The notes: a model not told the origin generated them from the letters alone. Counted from the first letter of the stretch, positions 40,364-53,458 are shown. The stretch is 64,000 bases of DNA from Takifugu bimaculatus (GCA_004026145.2 CP034993.1:11163290-11227289); one strand, 5' to 3'. Numbers and translations: made by a program.

Positions 40364-43300
40364 CCTCTACCAAAGCAGGCGTATCACAAAGCAGCTCAAA
40401 ATGGATCAGTGACTTGTGTCTGTGAGCTCGTGTTGCCCTCTGCTCGTCTTTTCACTTTTGTTTCCATACATATCAAAGCACCCCTCAGTTCTTTTGCCCA
40501 GCGTGCTAACATGACACATTGCACTCTCTACTGATTTGAATAAGTGGATAAGGGCCACAAAGACCCACACATTATAGAGAATGACTCGAAGCTCCTTCAT
40601 CAGCCGCTTAAAAAAGGACATTGTTACTGTCCAACCTTTCTACCGAGTTCCAGAGACGTTTCGACAACTCAAGCAGATTACAGGCGATGAAAGAATCCAC
40701 TTAACACGTTTTGTTTTTTTCTTTTTTCAATTTTTTTCATCTTTCCTTCTCCTGTTTGCACAGCGGTGAACATATGAAAGGGAGAAATGGCACGTAAATG
40801 GGATTGCTGTCTATCTGTTGCAGCCAGGTATTGGCAAGCATTGACTTCAAAGGCCACAGTAGCACTTTGAAGTGAGCTTGAGAACAAAGACATCTGTTCT
40901 TCTTTCTTTCTTTCCTCTCCTTCCTTGTTACAGTGATTGTTAGACACACTGATACTTAACACCCTGCCAAATGAGAAGTTTGGACTTTTTAAACTTGACA
41001 GCACCTGGGTTAAAATACCCAGCCATGCTGCAAAGTGAAGAGACACCAGAAGTTTCACCATCTTAATCTGTTCTCAATTGCAGCTGTAGGAGCTAAAACT
41101 CACAAACACTGTGTTTAATCTACCGAAGAGTTAGAAGCACTTGTTATTGTGACCTTTGTCTTTCATTAACTTGAAATGACGTATTTGGCAATTATAAACA
41201 GCAACTGACAGCCTTTGTTGCTGTCATGTTCAAGTATATTATCTCTACTATTCTTATTTCTGAAGTATTTAAGATATCTAACAGTGATACCATCACTTAA
41301 AGGGGTTTTCTATGTGACAAAGAGAAGTTTAAGGCATCAAGAGAACAGGGCAGCGCCTGATAAAAAAATCCAAAGTCCTTAGCCGGAGCTCTGTGAAAAT
41401 ATTCTTCTGCTATGTCTGTCGTTCATCTATGGTGTGTGCTTTAGTTATGTGTGTGTAAGGTTTCATATCACTAAATTATGAAATTATTACAATTCTAGAG
41501 TAAAAGCAACTTGAACTGATATAACAGAACTAGGCAACAAGTCTAAAAATTGGCATGTTGGACTTGTTTTATATATATTTTAAATTCTAAACACACCTGG
41601 TAGAATGGAACTGGTACAAACACTGATTTAATAAGTAGCACTACCATTCAAGTCATAGTGCCACTATTTAATAAATGAAGATTGATCGTATTGAGGAAGA
41701 AATTAACTAGCAATTTCCTGCCTGACATTGCTCAGAAATTGTCTGTAAGGACACAAATCAAGTAATAGATCATTTTCTCTGGAAGCAACGAACGTTAGAG
41801 AACAATACAACATCATTTCCTTTGAAAGTAGTGGATTTGTCCAAAGCAAAATTTCACTGTACAATTATATACGTGACATAGTCTCTTTTTCTATTTGTGA
41901 TTAACATATAAGTTTATCTTAATTTGAATGTGATGTAAAGGAAATGAACTTCTCTTACTTGTCTTGTGGTTTTACACACATTCACTAACAACTATGACAG
42001 AGCACATTGAATATTTCCTAGCGTTTCATTTAGAATTTGGAAAATTGTGGCCAATGCAACCCTGCAGGTGTCTTTAAACCTTGGCAAAAAAAAAAGGATT
42101 GCATGTTAAAAGCATCAGCAGAATGAATCAACATTGTGGTAAGGCTGAGTAATTGGAGGTCTGCTAGACAAAGAAAGGCTCCATCCTCCCACTGATGAGC
42201 CAGCACCAACTACCAGTCCATTCACTGAATCATTCTCCTAGTAAATGTCCTTCATCATAGGTTTTATGCAGCACAGTTCCCTTCTTCAGTCTTCAGGCAC
42301 TGTAAACGGCAAGCAGGGTCACAGTAATTGAAATCATTAATCGTGTTTTATTCTACTTTGGGGCAAAGTAAGCTTGAATCGGAGAGCAGGTAATGACTTT
42401 GTATAATGTGCCCATCTTTGAGGGAAGTGAATGAAACGATATTAGGTTGCATATTGAGTTTCAAGGGGTGGCAGAGTCATACATCATGCAGGGTATTTTG
42501 TAACAATAAAATCACAGATTTAGTGTTTCAAATGAATCTTGACCAAATAAAAATGTACAGCAAAATGTATTTAATTGTAGCAGATTGGTCTGGATGCTGC
42601 TGCAAAAGAGGATAAATACGGAGGCCTTGCAAAAACTGAAGCACTAATAGGTTAGTAAGTATTTGATTTAGGATGCGTCATGAGGTCAACCTGACCTCAG
42701 TCAGCCAATGACAGACTTAATTCTGGTGCAACTGAACCTTCACACAGACCACATCCACATCTGCGTCTAGACCCGGTGAGGTTCAGAGGTCAAAGGTGCC
42801 CATATAGTTGATTGTAAATCCATAAACCAACCACACTAGGGTGAGGAGACAGGACAGGTCCCAGACCCCCACAGGACATGAACGTATACTGACCTTTGTT
42901 GTTGTGCTCCTAATTTTGTTATGACCTCATAATGCTTAGCCTTAATTTAAATTAGCAGCCATCCAGGCAAAGGTTTTTGCTATTTTCTCTAGAATGACTT
43001 CAGCCGAACAAACTGTTTGCATCCATGTTTGTGTCTGTCCCTCTCATCGTTCTGTCCTCAACATAAAAGTTTCCTCTCCTGGTTGAAGAGGTTTCAAAAG
43101 AACAAAAAAGCTTATATTTAAAAATCTATTCAAAACAGCTTCTCTGCTGAGGAACAGACTCCACCATCCTGCCAAAAAAAGAATTTAAATCTCAATCATT
43201 TTAGACAATAACATACTGATTTACTGGCTTATGTACATACTGTAGTGGTCATTTTAGTTCTTCAGCATATGTATAAAAAAAAACATGTGAAAACTTAACA

Positions 43301-44239
43301 ACACCAAACACACAATGTGTCACCTTTGTTTTCCACATTTTTGTGTCTAAAATTGTTCATTTCGACGGGATTATGACATGATATTTGTAAAACCAGTAGG
43401 CTTTGTGGTGAGGCTGGATGTGTTCTGATTGCTGGCTGGAGGCCCAGAGTGGATGTGGTTCCATCCCTTCTGTTACAAAGCAGCTTGATTGCCTCAGGAC
43501 AGGGCAAAGGATGCCTGCACCGCGACTGTGACCCAACTGGGTTGAGCTGCAATGGCATGGCTTCAGCGCCCGTCCTGCAAGCTGGTGTATTCATCCTTAT
43601 CAGGTTAACTAGCTTGGGACATGTCCAGTTGAGCTTGGCCACTGACCCAGAGGACCTCCACTGGCAGTTGATCTTGGAGTTCATGTTCTCTATTTGCATT
43701 TTTCTTCATTTCTGCCAGTGTGATGGAGGAAATGATGAGATTTGATGACTGACTATTCAATTCACCCAAAATTAGTTCTAATGCACTTGACTAGAATTCA
43801 CATTTATTTAGTTTGTTCCCACTTTTAGGTCCCAGGCAGTATTAAGAGGAGATTTGTGTTAATATTGAAGCCAAACATAAGGATGAAGTGCCATATTTGG
43901 GCATTTAGAACATATTTTTGGTCTCATCCCTTAAAACTGAGTTGGAGAAACATTCAAGTTAAATAATCTTTAAAAAAATGTCTTCCATAATGCATTTTGA
44001 GTATTTCATGCATCTTAATGAAATCCTGATGTCTGACTTTGTGAACCAATGCTGACACGCAGAACTGCTTTCGATTTATTGCTCAGTGTTTGCTTTATAA
44101 AGTCAACTGTTAGCAGATTAAAATTTTGAACAAAGGATGACATAACCTCTCACAATGGTGCAATAAAAATAAAGGAAACCATAACTTCACTTCAGCTTGA
44201 TTAAATTGTACAGATAAATGAAATGCTCTCATTGCCAAA
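40360..44239. other. No gene seen
   Basis: A 134-aa minus-strand ORF (43295-43699) and a 98-aa plus-strand ORF overlap each other near 43450-43700 and show no known family. One nuclear-receptor-like composite site at 42779. Confidence 0.5.
42779..42799 (+). promoter_or_regulatory. Candidate nuclear-receptor composite site (DR2 plus DR1)
   Basis: Three half-sites in a row: AGGTTC, 2-base gap, AGGTCA, 1-base gap, AGGTGC. DR1 and DR2 spacings suit RXR heterodimers and HNF4-type receptors. The sequence match is direct; use in vivo is unknown. Confidence 0.3.
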
Positions 44240-44264
44240 CACTCACTCACTCACTCACTCACTC
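44240..44264. repeat. (CACT)n tetranucleotide repeat
   Basis: About six CACT units. Confidence 0.93.
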
Positions 44265-44916
44265 ATTTCCTTCCTGGACACATCTCTGATAGCCGTCCTT
44301 TAAATGTTTTTATGCTCGCAGATGACGAGCGCTGTCATATTGCAATCAATCCCTTAACAAGAAACTGAAGTGCCCTTCTTCTGAACAGCAATTATATGGC
44401 TAAGCTCCAGGCGAGAGGTGTGTGAACCCATTTTGTAGCCTGATTAAAGACTATTCATCAAGCCCAGCAGTTGTCTCACTCCACCTACAGGACCTGCATT
44501 CATGTTCGATCCTTTTAGCAATCTTTTGTTTCAGAGCATGATCTGTACCTGAAGTTACCTCTGAAAGGTTCACAGCTCACGCACAGCTCAAAAGAAGAGG
44601 GCATCAGACTGCGAATATACAGTATGTATGAAAATTCTTACATTCAGTGAAAGGTGTCTCAGTAGCACAAGCACTGATATGAAGGGAAATTACAAAAATA
44701 TTATAGCAATATTACACCAACATCACAAAGAGTTTCTACAATTTTCATGAAATACATGAGCAATATCAGACTTATAGTACCATAAAATTAAAAAAAAAAA
44801 AATCCCCTCAAATGTGAAAACATTAACAGATAAACTGCATTTGCAGTGTCCTGAAGAGGATGATCAAAATAAAACAGCTAATCTTCATTTTCCCAAACAT
44901 GACCTCTCTTTGACCC

Positions 44917-44932
44917 AGAGAGCAGGGGGCAG
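44917..44932 (+). promoter_or_regulatory. Candidate CTCF core motif
   Basis: AGCAGGGGGC preceded by CCAGAG fits the central part of the CTCF consensus. It lies next to the telomere-like/TG repeat block. Confidence 0.28.
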
Positions 44933-44984
44933 ATGGTAATGGGGATTATAATGAAGGCAAGTGTGTGTTCTTGTATTTGAACAC

Positions 44985-45233
44985 CCAAATGTTCACTTTA
45001 ACTTTCAAAGTGAGGATACGATAGTGAAGTGTGGTCATTTTGGCCTGTCTGTACTACTTCAAAGAACTACTTAAGGGCTCAAAACCTTGAGGAGACATAG
45101 TTTTAAGGTTAAAAATAGAATTGGGTTTAGGTAAGGGTTATGGTAAGGAGGTTGGTTGGTATGGTTAGGTTTAGCAGGAGGGAGCTTTGTAAGTATTATG
45201 TCTCTATAGAGCTCCCCTCAACATAATAAATAT

Positions 45234-45234
<1 letters not shown>
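44985..45234. repeat. Fish telomere-like GGTTAGG-rich dispersed repeat
   Basis: The stretch contains CTTTCAAAGTGAGGATA, TCATTTTGGCC, AAGGGCTCAAAACCTTGAGG and a degenerate GGTTTAGGTAAGGGTTATGG run, ending against a long TG repeat. This combination recurs in teleost genomes as a dispersed repeat with a microsatellite tail (from memory). It contains no coding sequence. Confidence 0.5.

Positions 45235-45235
<1 letters not shown>

Positions 45236-45299
<64 letters not shown>
45236..45299. repeat. (TG)n microsatellite, about 32 units
   Basis: An uninterrupted TG repeat, the longest dinucleotide tract in the window. It generates an artefactual poly-(TH) reading frame on the minus strand. Confidence 0.98.
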
Positions 45300-45301
<2 letters not shown>

Positions 45302-45420
45302 AGAGAGGAGCGGACATTTTTGATACACAAAAAAAGCCCTAACCATGACTGCTGTTCTAATGACCAAAAATGACATCTGTCATTGTGCATGAATGTACAA
45401 TTGTTATGTTGTATTTCGCC

Positions 45421-45422
<2 letters not shown>

Positions 45423-45455
<33 letters not shown>
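45423..45455. repeat. (TG)n microsatellite
   Basis: An uninterrupted TG tract of about 16 units, 125 bp from the larger TG tract. Confidence 0.97.
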
Positions 45456-45457
<2 letters not shown>

Positions 45458-47089
45458 TTGAAATGCAAAAAAAATGTTGAAGTGTGGCAGAAATCTGCCT
45501 GTAATCGTGACCCTGTCATCACAGCAACTTTTGACAAGATGAATTTCAGCTCTAAATTATGTTGAAAGTGGTATACAAGACTTTTTTGGCCACCCTATCA
45601 TTACTTTTTTGCCCGTGTGCGAGGAGACGAGAGGGAAACAATGCATGAGTCAGCTCTTCTACTGTATGTGTGTGCAGTGTAAGATTATATACTAAGGAGA
45701 GTGATCTGAGATTGTAAAACCATGCCAAGGCTGAACAATTCCCCCAGTGTGGTATTTAAATTCTTTTGACCCTTGACAGATTTGTCCAGGATTTGTGTCA
45801 ACATACAGTATTTCATTGTTCCCACAATTGCATTTTCAGCCGTAATTTCCTCACCAATGACATATACAAGCCAAGTGACTGCTCCACAGCATCGTAGCTA
45901 AAATATTATTCCAAGCATATTTCCCTCTCTGCTGCAGCAAACGCCATAAAGGGCTGAAGATGCACTCAATGTTATTCGTGATTTTAAGATTAGAATTTGT
46001 TGTGTTTTTTACCCAAAATACCCTGCTTTTATCCACCCTTTCTAAGCAAACAAGGCTGAATGATTTGAAATGAATTCACAATCATACAAATATATTTAAA
46101 CAGATGATAGAAAATAAAATCAAAGCAGTTGGGAAAGCTTTTTGTTGAGTTTTTAAGTCCAGATAATTACATTCTTCATCTTATTAAATATGTACAATAA
46201 AAGCCTTTCAGTGGTATAAACAGTAGTCATCGAAGCGGCCTCAGTCTGCAGGTCTGCCTCCCATCTGACATGCTCCCTCCTGTGTTTTCCTCATCACATG
46301 ACACAGGGGCACTGGAGCATGTGAGGTAGGAGGTGTTCCTGTACTGTTGTTGTCAAGCATGTCTACTTTTTTCCCCCCACAAACCGCTCTTTAATCCTTT
46401 TTTTTTGTATGCCTGTCATGGATGGACGATGCCTGCATGTCAACGCGGCTACACCGACTCCTGCGAAGACACGTGCGCTCCTGCAATTGTGCATGAGAAC
46501 GTAAGCACGAATCGCTAGAGGTGCGACCACCCACAGACACACGCAGGTGCAGGTCGGAGGGTTGTCTACTTGATTATTTACTTTTTTATGTGCCTTAAAC
46601 TTGCATTTATATTTATTTTAATCCCCCATATAAGTTTATCTTCTGACTGCATCACCAAAATCATACACCTTCAGTTAACAGTGAGCAAGCATTTAGTGTT
46701 AGCACAAAAGATTTACACTTTTAAATTTATATTTACATATACGTGAATAAGGGTTCATTTTACACTGAACGCCTGTGATAAAGAATAAAAAAAATTCTCT
46801 AGTGACATCTAAATTCACGGTTTTTGTGCTCTTATACCCAACGGTTGTTGTAAGAGCTCAAAATGACCAGCTTTGTAATTAAAGTGCCCTCTGTAATTAC
46901 ACAGTGAAATACTCCAACAATCAAGTCTGGGATTAAGGGGAGAGGGATTAACAGTGGAACAAAAGCCCAACAAACAATAAAGGGAAAAAAAACTCGGGCG
47001 CAGCCATTTCTCCTTTTTAACATTCTCCTTCCTTTATCATCACGCTCCTGGATATTACCGCCTCGCAAACGAGCAGTTCTTATCATATT
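45456..47089. other. No gene seen
   Basis: Ordinary intergenic sequence between the TG-rich repeat block and the candidate conserved island. Confidence 0.55.
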
Positions 47090-47480
47090 ATGGAAGCTGA
47101 CTTTACCGGCAGCCTTTGATATGTGCGATATAGCTTTTATTTCACATTTTCCGTGTGTTTATTATGATTTCTCTAACAATTCAGAATGTAATGAGAGGTA
47201 ATTGCCAGCCCTAACTGCGCCTCTACTGGAAGCCTTTATTGTTCTTTATTGGACACCATTTACATCCTGATAGCGCACTCTGCTAAATTGGGCTTGATGC
47301 AAATCTTTGCTAATGAGCGAAATGTGAGCGCTGTGTGTTTAGGCGTGTCTCCGTGCGACTATTAAAGGCAGCGTTCACTGGCGTAGCGTGAGGGCAACAA
47401 CTCTATGTACAGCGTGAATGTCTGATTAGTTTATTTAAATGGCCGTCTAGTTTAACAGAATGATTACTCCTCTGTTTACC
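47090..47480. promoter_or_regulatory. Candidate conserved non-coding island
   Basis: Repeat-free, balanced composition, with AGGTAATTGCC, TCTTTATTGGAC, CTTTGCTAATGAGCG and CTATTAAAGGC words. No plausible ORF. Regulatory role inferred. Confidence 0.3.
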
Positions 47481-49319
47481 AGCTGTCCTACATTTTTGTG
47501 CGCTCAACTGCCCTCCTCCTACTCCTACTGAGGAAAAGAGGGCATAATTTTACCCAGGATGCATCACGATATGGCCCCTGTTTGACCTCGGCCGCCATGA
47601 TGCCAGACTCTGGCCGCGGGCGGGGTCACATTTCGGTCACTTTTGTCCAATGAGAATCGTCTGTTGTGACTCAGCGGCTGTTGTGGGATCGGATCGTGCT
47701 GTCGAGCGAATCGATTTGACATTAATGACACCAAAATAAGGGATAGAACAGGTCAATCTCTTAATCTGCAACAATGTCCCACTTTTCACTATTTGTCTTA
47801 TTGTGACAGACAGATCGCTCTTCGGTATTCCCGTCGCCTTTGCCCAGCGCATTTTTTTTTCTCCCATCGCCTTTGTTTCGCGACAACTTTTGGTGGCTCC
47901 AAGTGTTTACAGGTCATTGGCAGCGCAGGGAGGTGAAACCAAGTCCGTAATGAGTTGACAACCGATTATACAAAAAAACACCTCAATGGCCTTCGAACCC
48001 ACGCAGCTGCACCGCTCCCAAGAATGTTCGCACATTATCCAACACCCCCTGTCGCCTCACCTTTGTCTGCCTGCCACCTGACATTAGACTGCTTCACTAT
48101 GGCCTTGTGAAAAACTCTCGGAGAGGTCAAAGGGGCAAGACCGGACACCAGATACTGGTTGTAAACGATTATAGTTTATGATGGGAAAAACAGATTAGTT
48201 TGTCCCTTTCTTAAACTTTTGAATGGTTGTTCTGATTCCATATCGTTTGTTTCTTAATTACACCGTGGCTAGTTTCTCTAAACTCTTTATAGCAGACTCC
48301 GGTTTTCTTGCCATCTTCTCTGGCTCTGGGAACTACTTTCTGAAGGCGCTGAGCCGTCGGCTGGCTGACCATCACATCTGTGGATGCACAGTTTCAACAT
48401 CTCTTGTTAGAAAGGCTCCAGGTCTAGTTTTAGTCCTCGCTCCATCGTCATCTTAACCCGTGGTATGGTTGCTGTTCTGATTCCTTAATGTTAGTCTCGT
48501 TTATTTCCACGTCTAGGTCACCTGCGATTCTGTGCTCAGTCAAGGCTCTTGAAAGATACTGGGCCCCACCGAAGACATGTGGAGTTCCTAAACCCCTACC
48601 CTCTGTTGCTGTTGACGTGCTTTTTCTCAGGCCTGACCCATTCTCCACCGCTCAGACTCACCAGCTTTGACTCCACCTTAAGAAACCCTCTTAAATTGTT
48701 ATAATTTTTAGCTTAAAGTGCAATCTTAAATAAGAAGATATTCTTATTTAAGATATATGATATACTGTATATTATTATTTGTTGATGTTGTTTTTGGTAT
48801 TGATATTATTTGTACTGTCTGTAGATTATATGGTGTTTTATTCTATTATCTATACTCATAAGGTTGGAATTTTTATGTCTTATTATAAATCATTATCAGA
48901 GTCAAATTAATTATTGATAGATAAAGTATACATCCTCTCAAATATTATTGACAGTTGGAAGGTGTGTATCAATAAGTAGTAAGATTATTTAAACATTGTG
49001 GGTGATTATATTGTATTATAATATAGTTAAACATATAAAGACAATAGAATTTTTAAAATTGTGTACAAACAAAAAAACATTCACTGAAATGTTCGTGATG
49101 AAATAAACTGGAAACCTCTCCTGTGCTTGGATGATCATAGGCATCATATCCTCTCCTGCAGAATATTTGCAGTGCAGACATGTGAAGCAGCTGGGAATTC
49201 CATCTTCTCCTGACGCCGACCCCTCAAACTTCTTCAAATAGGCACCGGACTGTTTTTCCCTCTGTAAATCAAGGACAGTGGGGAGGACGAGGTGTGATTG
49301 CTTTCACACCCAGGAAGTA
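47481..49319. other. No gene seen; CpG-richer spot and AT-rich palindromic stretch
   Basis: Positions 47585-47640 are locally CpG-rich with a YY1-like GCCGCCATGATG. The stretch at 48690-49080 is very AT-rich and holds the perfect inverted repeat. TGGTTGTTCTGATTCC (48224) and TGGTTGCTGTTCTGATTCC (48464) are near-repeats, possibly from an unrecognised element. Confidence 0.5.
48723..48754. repeat. Perfect inverted repeat, 14-bp arms, 4-base loop
   Basis: ATCTTAAATAAGAA, loop GATA, then its exact reverse complement. It sits in very AT-rich sequence. Confidence 0.9.
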
Positions 49320-49560
49320 ATCACACCGGACCTGCCACAGCTCTGATTAAGACTGATAAATATCGACAAGCAGTTAATGAGATGTCAGGCAGGAACAAGG
49401 CCCTTCCCTTCATGCCTACTGATGACACCAATGGAGAGGAAAAATGACCTCGACCAGCAATGTCACTGTCTTTCACAAGTACGCAGCGAAAGTCGTTAAT
49501 TATCTTCAGCTGCAAATCGAGATTATCAGTGGTGCCGCTGGATTATTCGCACGCCCGAGT
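49320..49560. promoter_or_regulatory. Candidate conserved non-coding island
   Basis: Repeat-free, with CTGATTAAGACTGATAAAT, CAGTTAATGAG and GTCGTTAATTATC. No protein family in any frame. Confidence 0.3.
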
Positions 49561-51049
49561 CAAAGTGGCCGCAGAAGTTTGTGAAGATATCATTCTTCAT
49601 AATTTGGTCAGCTGTCCTGATCGGCAGTGATATGAACCAGCAGACAGTTTCACTTTCCGGTTAAATGAGCATCTGAAATGGGCCGAGTAAAGAAATACAG
49701 TAATGGGCCATAGAAATAAAAACCCATGTTAACATCCGGAGGAGCATAGATGTTGGCCTGGTTCTCCATGGAGATCCTTCATGTTTGGTTAGCTTAATGA
49801 CACTGCGCTAGTTTTCCATAAGGTAAACACATCTGAAGCCTTTCGCAAACGCCCTCCTGCATAAATCCTCCTTGCAGACGTTGGCCTACTAAACGTCTGC
49901 TCAGCTGCGGTGAAGGCGTGAGCTCGGTTGGGGGTAGAGAAATGTAAATTCATTACCTCTGTAAGCAACGGCTCTGCATTACCGCATGTGGGAGCCTTAT
50001 TCCCACGAGCTGGAGTCCATTTAAGTGCAGCTTCATGTTGTACATACTGTCATTTATGCATTATGTTGCCAGTGTTGGGCTCTGTTTACAGTGAATTAAA
50101 CCTCTGTCTTGATAACTGCAACCATAAGGACGTCTTATCTATCCCACAGCGGCATTTTGATGTGTTTGTTCAATGGCCGCGCCGTACCTGAAGGCCAGTG
50201 CACCTCTAACATGTGATAGATTCCCCACCAACTGTTCGGAATGTGACCGTGAACTCTGGGTCACCCTTTGGTTCCTGGGCACAGTCCTGTCAAATATTGT
50301 TTTCCTGGCAGATATACTCGGGCCATCAGACAGAGAGAGACCCTCGCAGCTGCACCTAAATGCCCAACAATAGGATGCTTGTTCTGGGAGAGAAATGGTC
50401 AGATCCCCCTTTTGGTGGAAGGGGGTGATGTGAGCGGGTGGTCGAATATTTTAGGGGTTTTGCATTAGGCTAATCCTTTGTGATGTTCCTTTGAATGAAC
50501 GGCATCCCTCCGGGTCTTGCAAGTGTGCTGGCAAAGGGAGCTGTCCACGACAAAAGCATTTGTTTAAAGATGAAGCATTTTACACGCATACAGTAGGTGG
50601 AAATATCATGAAATAAAATCAGTGCACTGCTTTTGTGCATTTACTTACTCTACCTATGTCAGATTTTATGACTCTTGCCTTCACAAGTGCTGTATTGTAC
50701 TCTTAATTTTATTATTTTACAATAACAAGGCTTTCAGTGAAATTACAGCAGTTCTCTGACATCAGAAACTTTAGAGTATAAAATTTGTTGTCAAGGTTTC
50801 TGTAAAAACATAACCATAATATCAGCAAAGGAAATCCTTGTTTAGGCAACAAAAAGAGTCTCAAATGTTTTTTTATCAGTCACAGCTCATCATGGTTGCA
50901 TAAAAGAATGATGTATGGGGGGAAATAAATGTCATAGAAGTCATGCATATCTTTGGATTTATATTTTTTCCTTTGTCATATCGTCTTCAGCTGAAACCAA
51001 GAAACATAAGTGAGGACAGACATACAGACACACATGCTTCTTTGTTGGA

Positions 51050-51250
51050 AGCATTCGCCAATTAGCGGGTTTTGGAGCTGGTGTGGTAATTAGGCTTTCC
51101 AGTCGACTGCTGTCTGTGCACAGCTTAGCCGAGGCTGGTCCGGAGCTAAACGCCTCGCTATTTGTCCAGCAATTATGTCAGGTCCTGATGTCACAGTGCA
51201 GACGTGACCAATTAGCTCTGCCAGGCTAAAGTGAAACAGACAGATTATGG
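51050..51250. promoter_or_regulatory. Candidate conserved non-coding island with CAATTAG/TAATTAG sites
   Basis: Contains CCAATTAGCGGG, GGTAATTAGGC and ACCAATTAGCTC within 170 bp, a dense set of homeodomain-like cores in otherwise complex sequence. Confidence 0.35.
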
Positions 51251-51508
51251 CAGAAGCGCTGGGAATGAAAAATAGACAGCAAATGGGTGTTGGGTTGGTG
51301 TTTGCGTGGATCTCAGAAGAGGGGGGAGAACTGGGGATGGGCTCATGGAAATAAGAAAGGGATGATTAGAAAGGGAGGCAGAGCCTGGCTTTCGAAATGA
51401 GGAGAAGGAGGGGGTACAGAGGGTGTAAAGGAGTGGATTTCTTTCTTCTTCAGTGCTGCCGGATCATGTTGTGCATTGATCTTCACCCTGACGGACATGT
51501 AGCTGAGA

Positions 51509-51541
51509 CATGCTAATGCATAATGATATATATGCTAATGG
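51509..51541. promoter_or_regulatory. Candidate paired POU/octamer-like sites
   Basis: ATGCTAAT occurs twice about 24 bp apart, with TGCATAAT between them, in a repeat-free stretch. ATGCTAAT is one base from the POU octamer ATGCAAAT and is bound by POU factors. Function is inferred. Confidence 0.35.
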
Positions 51542-51640
51542 CGGCCCACTGACAAGTCTAAGAAACTGAGCTTTATTGACATCTTGGTAATTCTCTCCAT
51601 TACATTATGCGCCCTATTTGATGAGGAGGTGCACATTCAT

Positions 51641-53408
51641 TCTACACAGTGCAGTTTGTGGTATTGTGACACTATAATAATCAAACAGCAACAGATGATA
51701 CTGTAAGCACAACAGGAAGCTCAACTGTCTGGGCAAGTCAAAACATCGTTGGTGGTTTCATTAGTTACATTGCATCATAACTTACATTTTGCTGTTTAAG
51801 TGCCTTCTAATGTATCAGAAACTGGAATCAACAGCAAATGAAAACCTTGATAACCTTGATTCTTGTCAAGTGAGTTCATTACTAGCACGGAGAGATAGGT
51901 GCAGCTAAATTTGCGATGAAATTTACTGTAGCTGCAGCAACACAAGAAGTCCCATAATCCTATTCTCAGGGTGGATCTGCAGGCTGAAGTCTTTCAAAAA
52001 ATATCTGCTCTGCCCAGACATAGAGACCACCTGAACCAAGTCTCTGTATTTAATTGGACCGGGTAGGGGAGAAGAGGGGAGCCAGGGGATGAAAACATGA
52101 GGCAGATAAGGTAGAATCTATGATCTGAGTGTCTTTTCTTGGGGAAAACAACACTGTCTCCTCTGTGCCTGCAAAGATGAGCACACTTGGTATCAATTAA
52201 TGGGCTTGAAAGGGGGATTTGTAAGACTCTGTTGATAGAATAGTGGACTGTAAAAATCTATTTGTTTATATGATAATACATCTTGCAATTTCTGAGCCTG
52301 AGATGCATTGGTCTTTATTCAAATGATTTGGGTTGATAATTGAAGCAATTGTGTGTTTCTAACTGTCAAAGGTTGGAGTTAAAACAAAATAACCTCTTCA
52401 TTAAAGAACAGCACATGATAAGGTAACTAAAGGATACCTACAAGGTGAAGACACACTGCTATTTATTGATTTACACACAATGGTTATCTCATCAGACAAT
52501 GCTAATGCTAGCTAAAATATCTATCGAGCCTTTCTGTGCTGATCTTTGTGAGACTTGTGCTTTCCATGTTCCAATATTTGTTTGGTTGTTGAGCATAACT
52601 GAGATGGACACCTGTGTTAATGTAGTCGATTCAGCTAGTACAGAACACAAACCAGTTTGTTCGTTCCAGAACAGAGCTGTGCTCCACTGAGCGCCTGGTG
52701 GAAGTGTTTGGTTAATTTGAAATGTGTTCACCCCTTTTCTATCCAAACTACATGGAGTGACATTCATTTAATGTTTTTTTTTTTTTTTAAATAAAGCAAG
52801 AAGGAAGAAACGTGAAGGAGTTCGTTACAAACACATAAAAATACACTCGAGAGATTCAGTCACATTTCTTAAATAATTTAATTGCAAAAAAGGGTCTTTT
52901 AAAAATATTTCTACAAGGATGCATCATATTTTTTTTTAGTAATTTGTTGTGTAAGGTCTGCACCATTAAATACATCTGAATGCTTTTCAAAGAGGAATCA
53001 ACAATTGCATTTCTCAGCATTTTTTACACCCTCCCATCTCACTACACATGTACAGTGCACGCTGGAACAAATCACTTGCTTGTACAAAAAGTGGGGAAGT
53101 GGGGAAATTTCAAAAGTGACCAAAAACACAGATGTGGCGATTGTAAGAAGATAATAGTACTGTATATATTCATCTAAAATGGATAACGGGAGAAAAGAAA
53201 GTTAGCGGTGAAGTGGCGAGTGGTCTCAGAGAGGGTGGGTACATTTGTCTGGTGATCCGGGGATGAGGCAGAAATCAGGAAGCCAAGACTGAAGGAATGT
53301 CGGGATAGTTTGGACAACATTGGCACGTGGAGAGATAAAAGCCTAAATTCTTCTGATGAACATGTTCTTGTATAAAACGGCAAACCTTGTATTTGACATA
53401 CCTGTACA

Positions 53409-53458
<50 letters not shown>

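Noticed and set aside
43295..43745. 134-codon minus-strand ORF overlapping a 98-codon plus-strand ORF
   Set aside because: No recognisable domain; could be part of an old repeat, but I could not identify one.
45196..45537. 113-codon minus-strand ORF rich in Thr-His
   Set aside because: Produced by the TG microsatellite; there is no support for translation.
47560..47645. CpG-rich spot as a promoter or CpG island
   Set aside because: Too short (under 100 bp), no linked exon; at most a single YY1-like site.
53174..53455. 93-codon minus-strand ORF starting with Cys-Val repeats
   Set aside because: Produced by the AC microsatellite.
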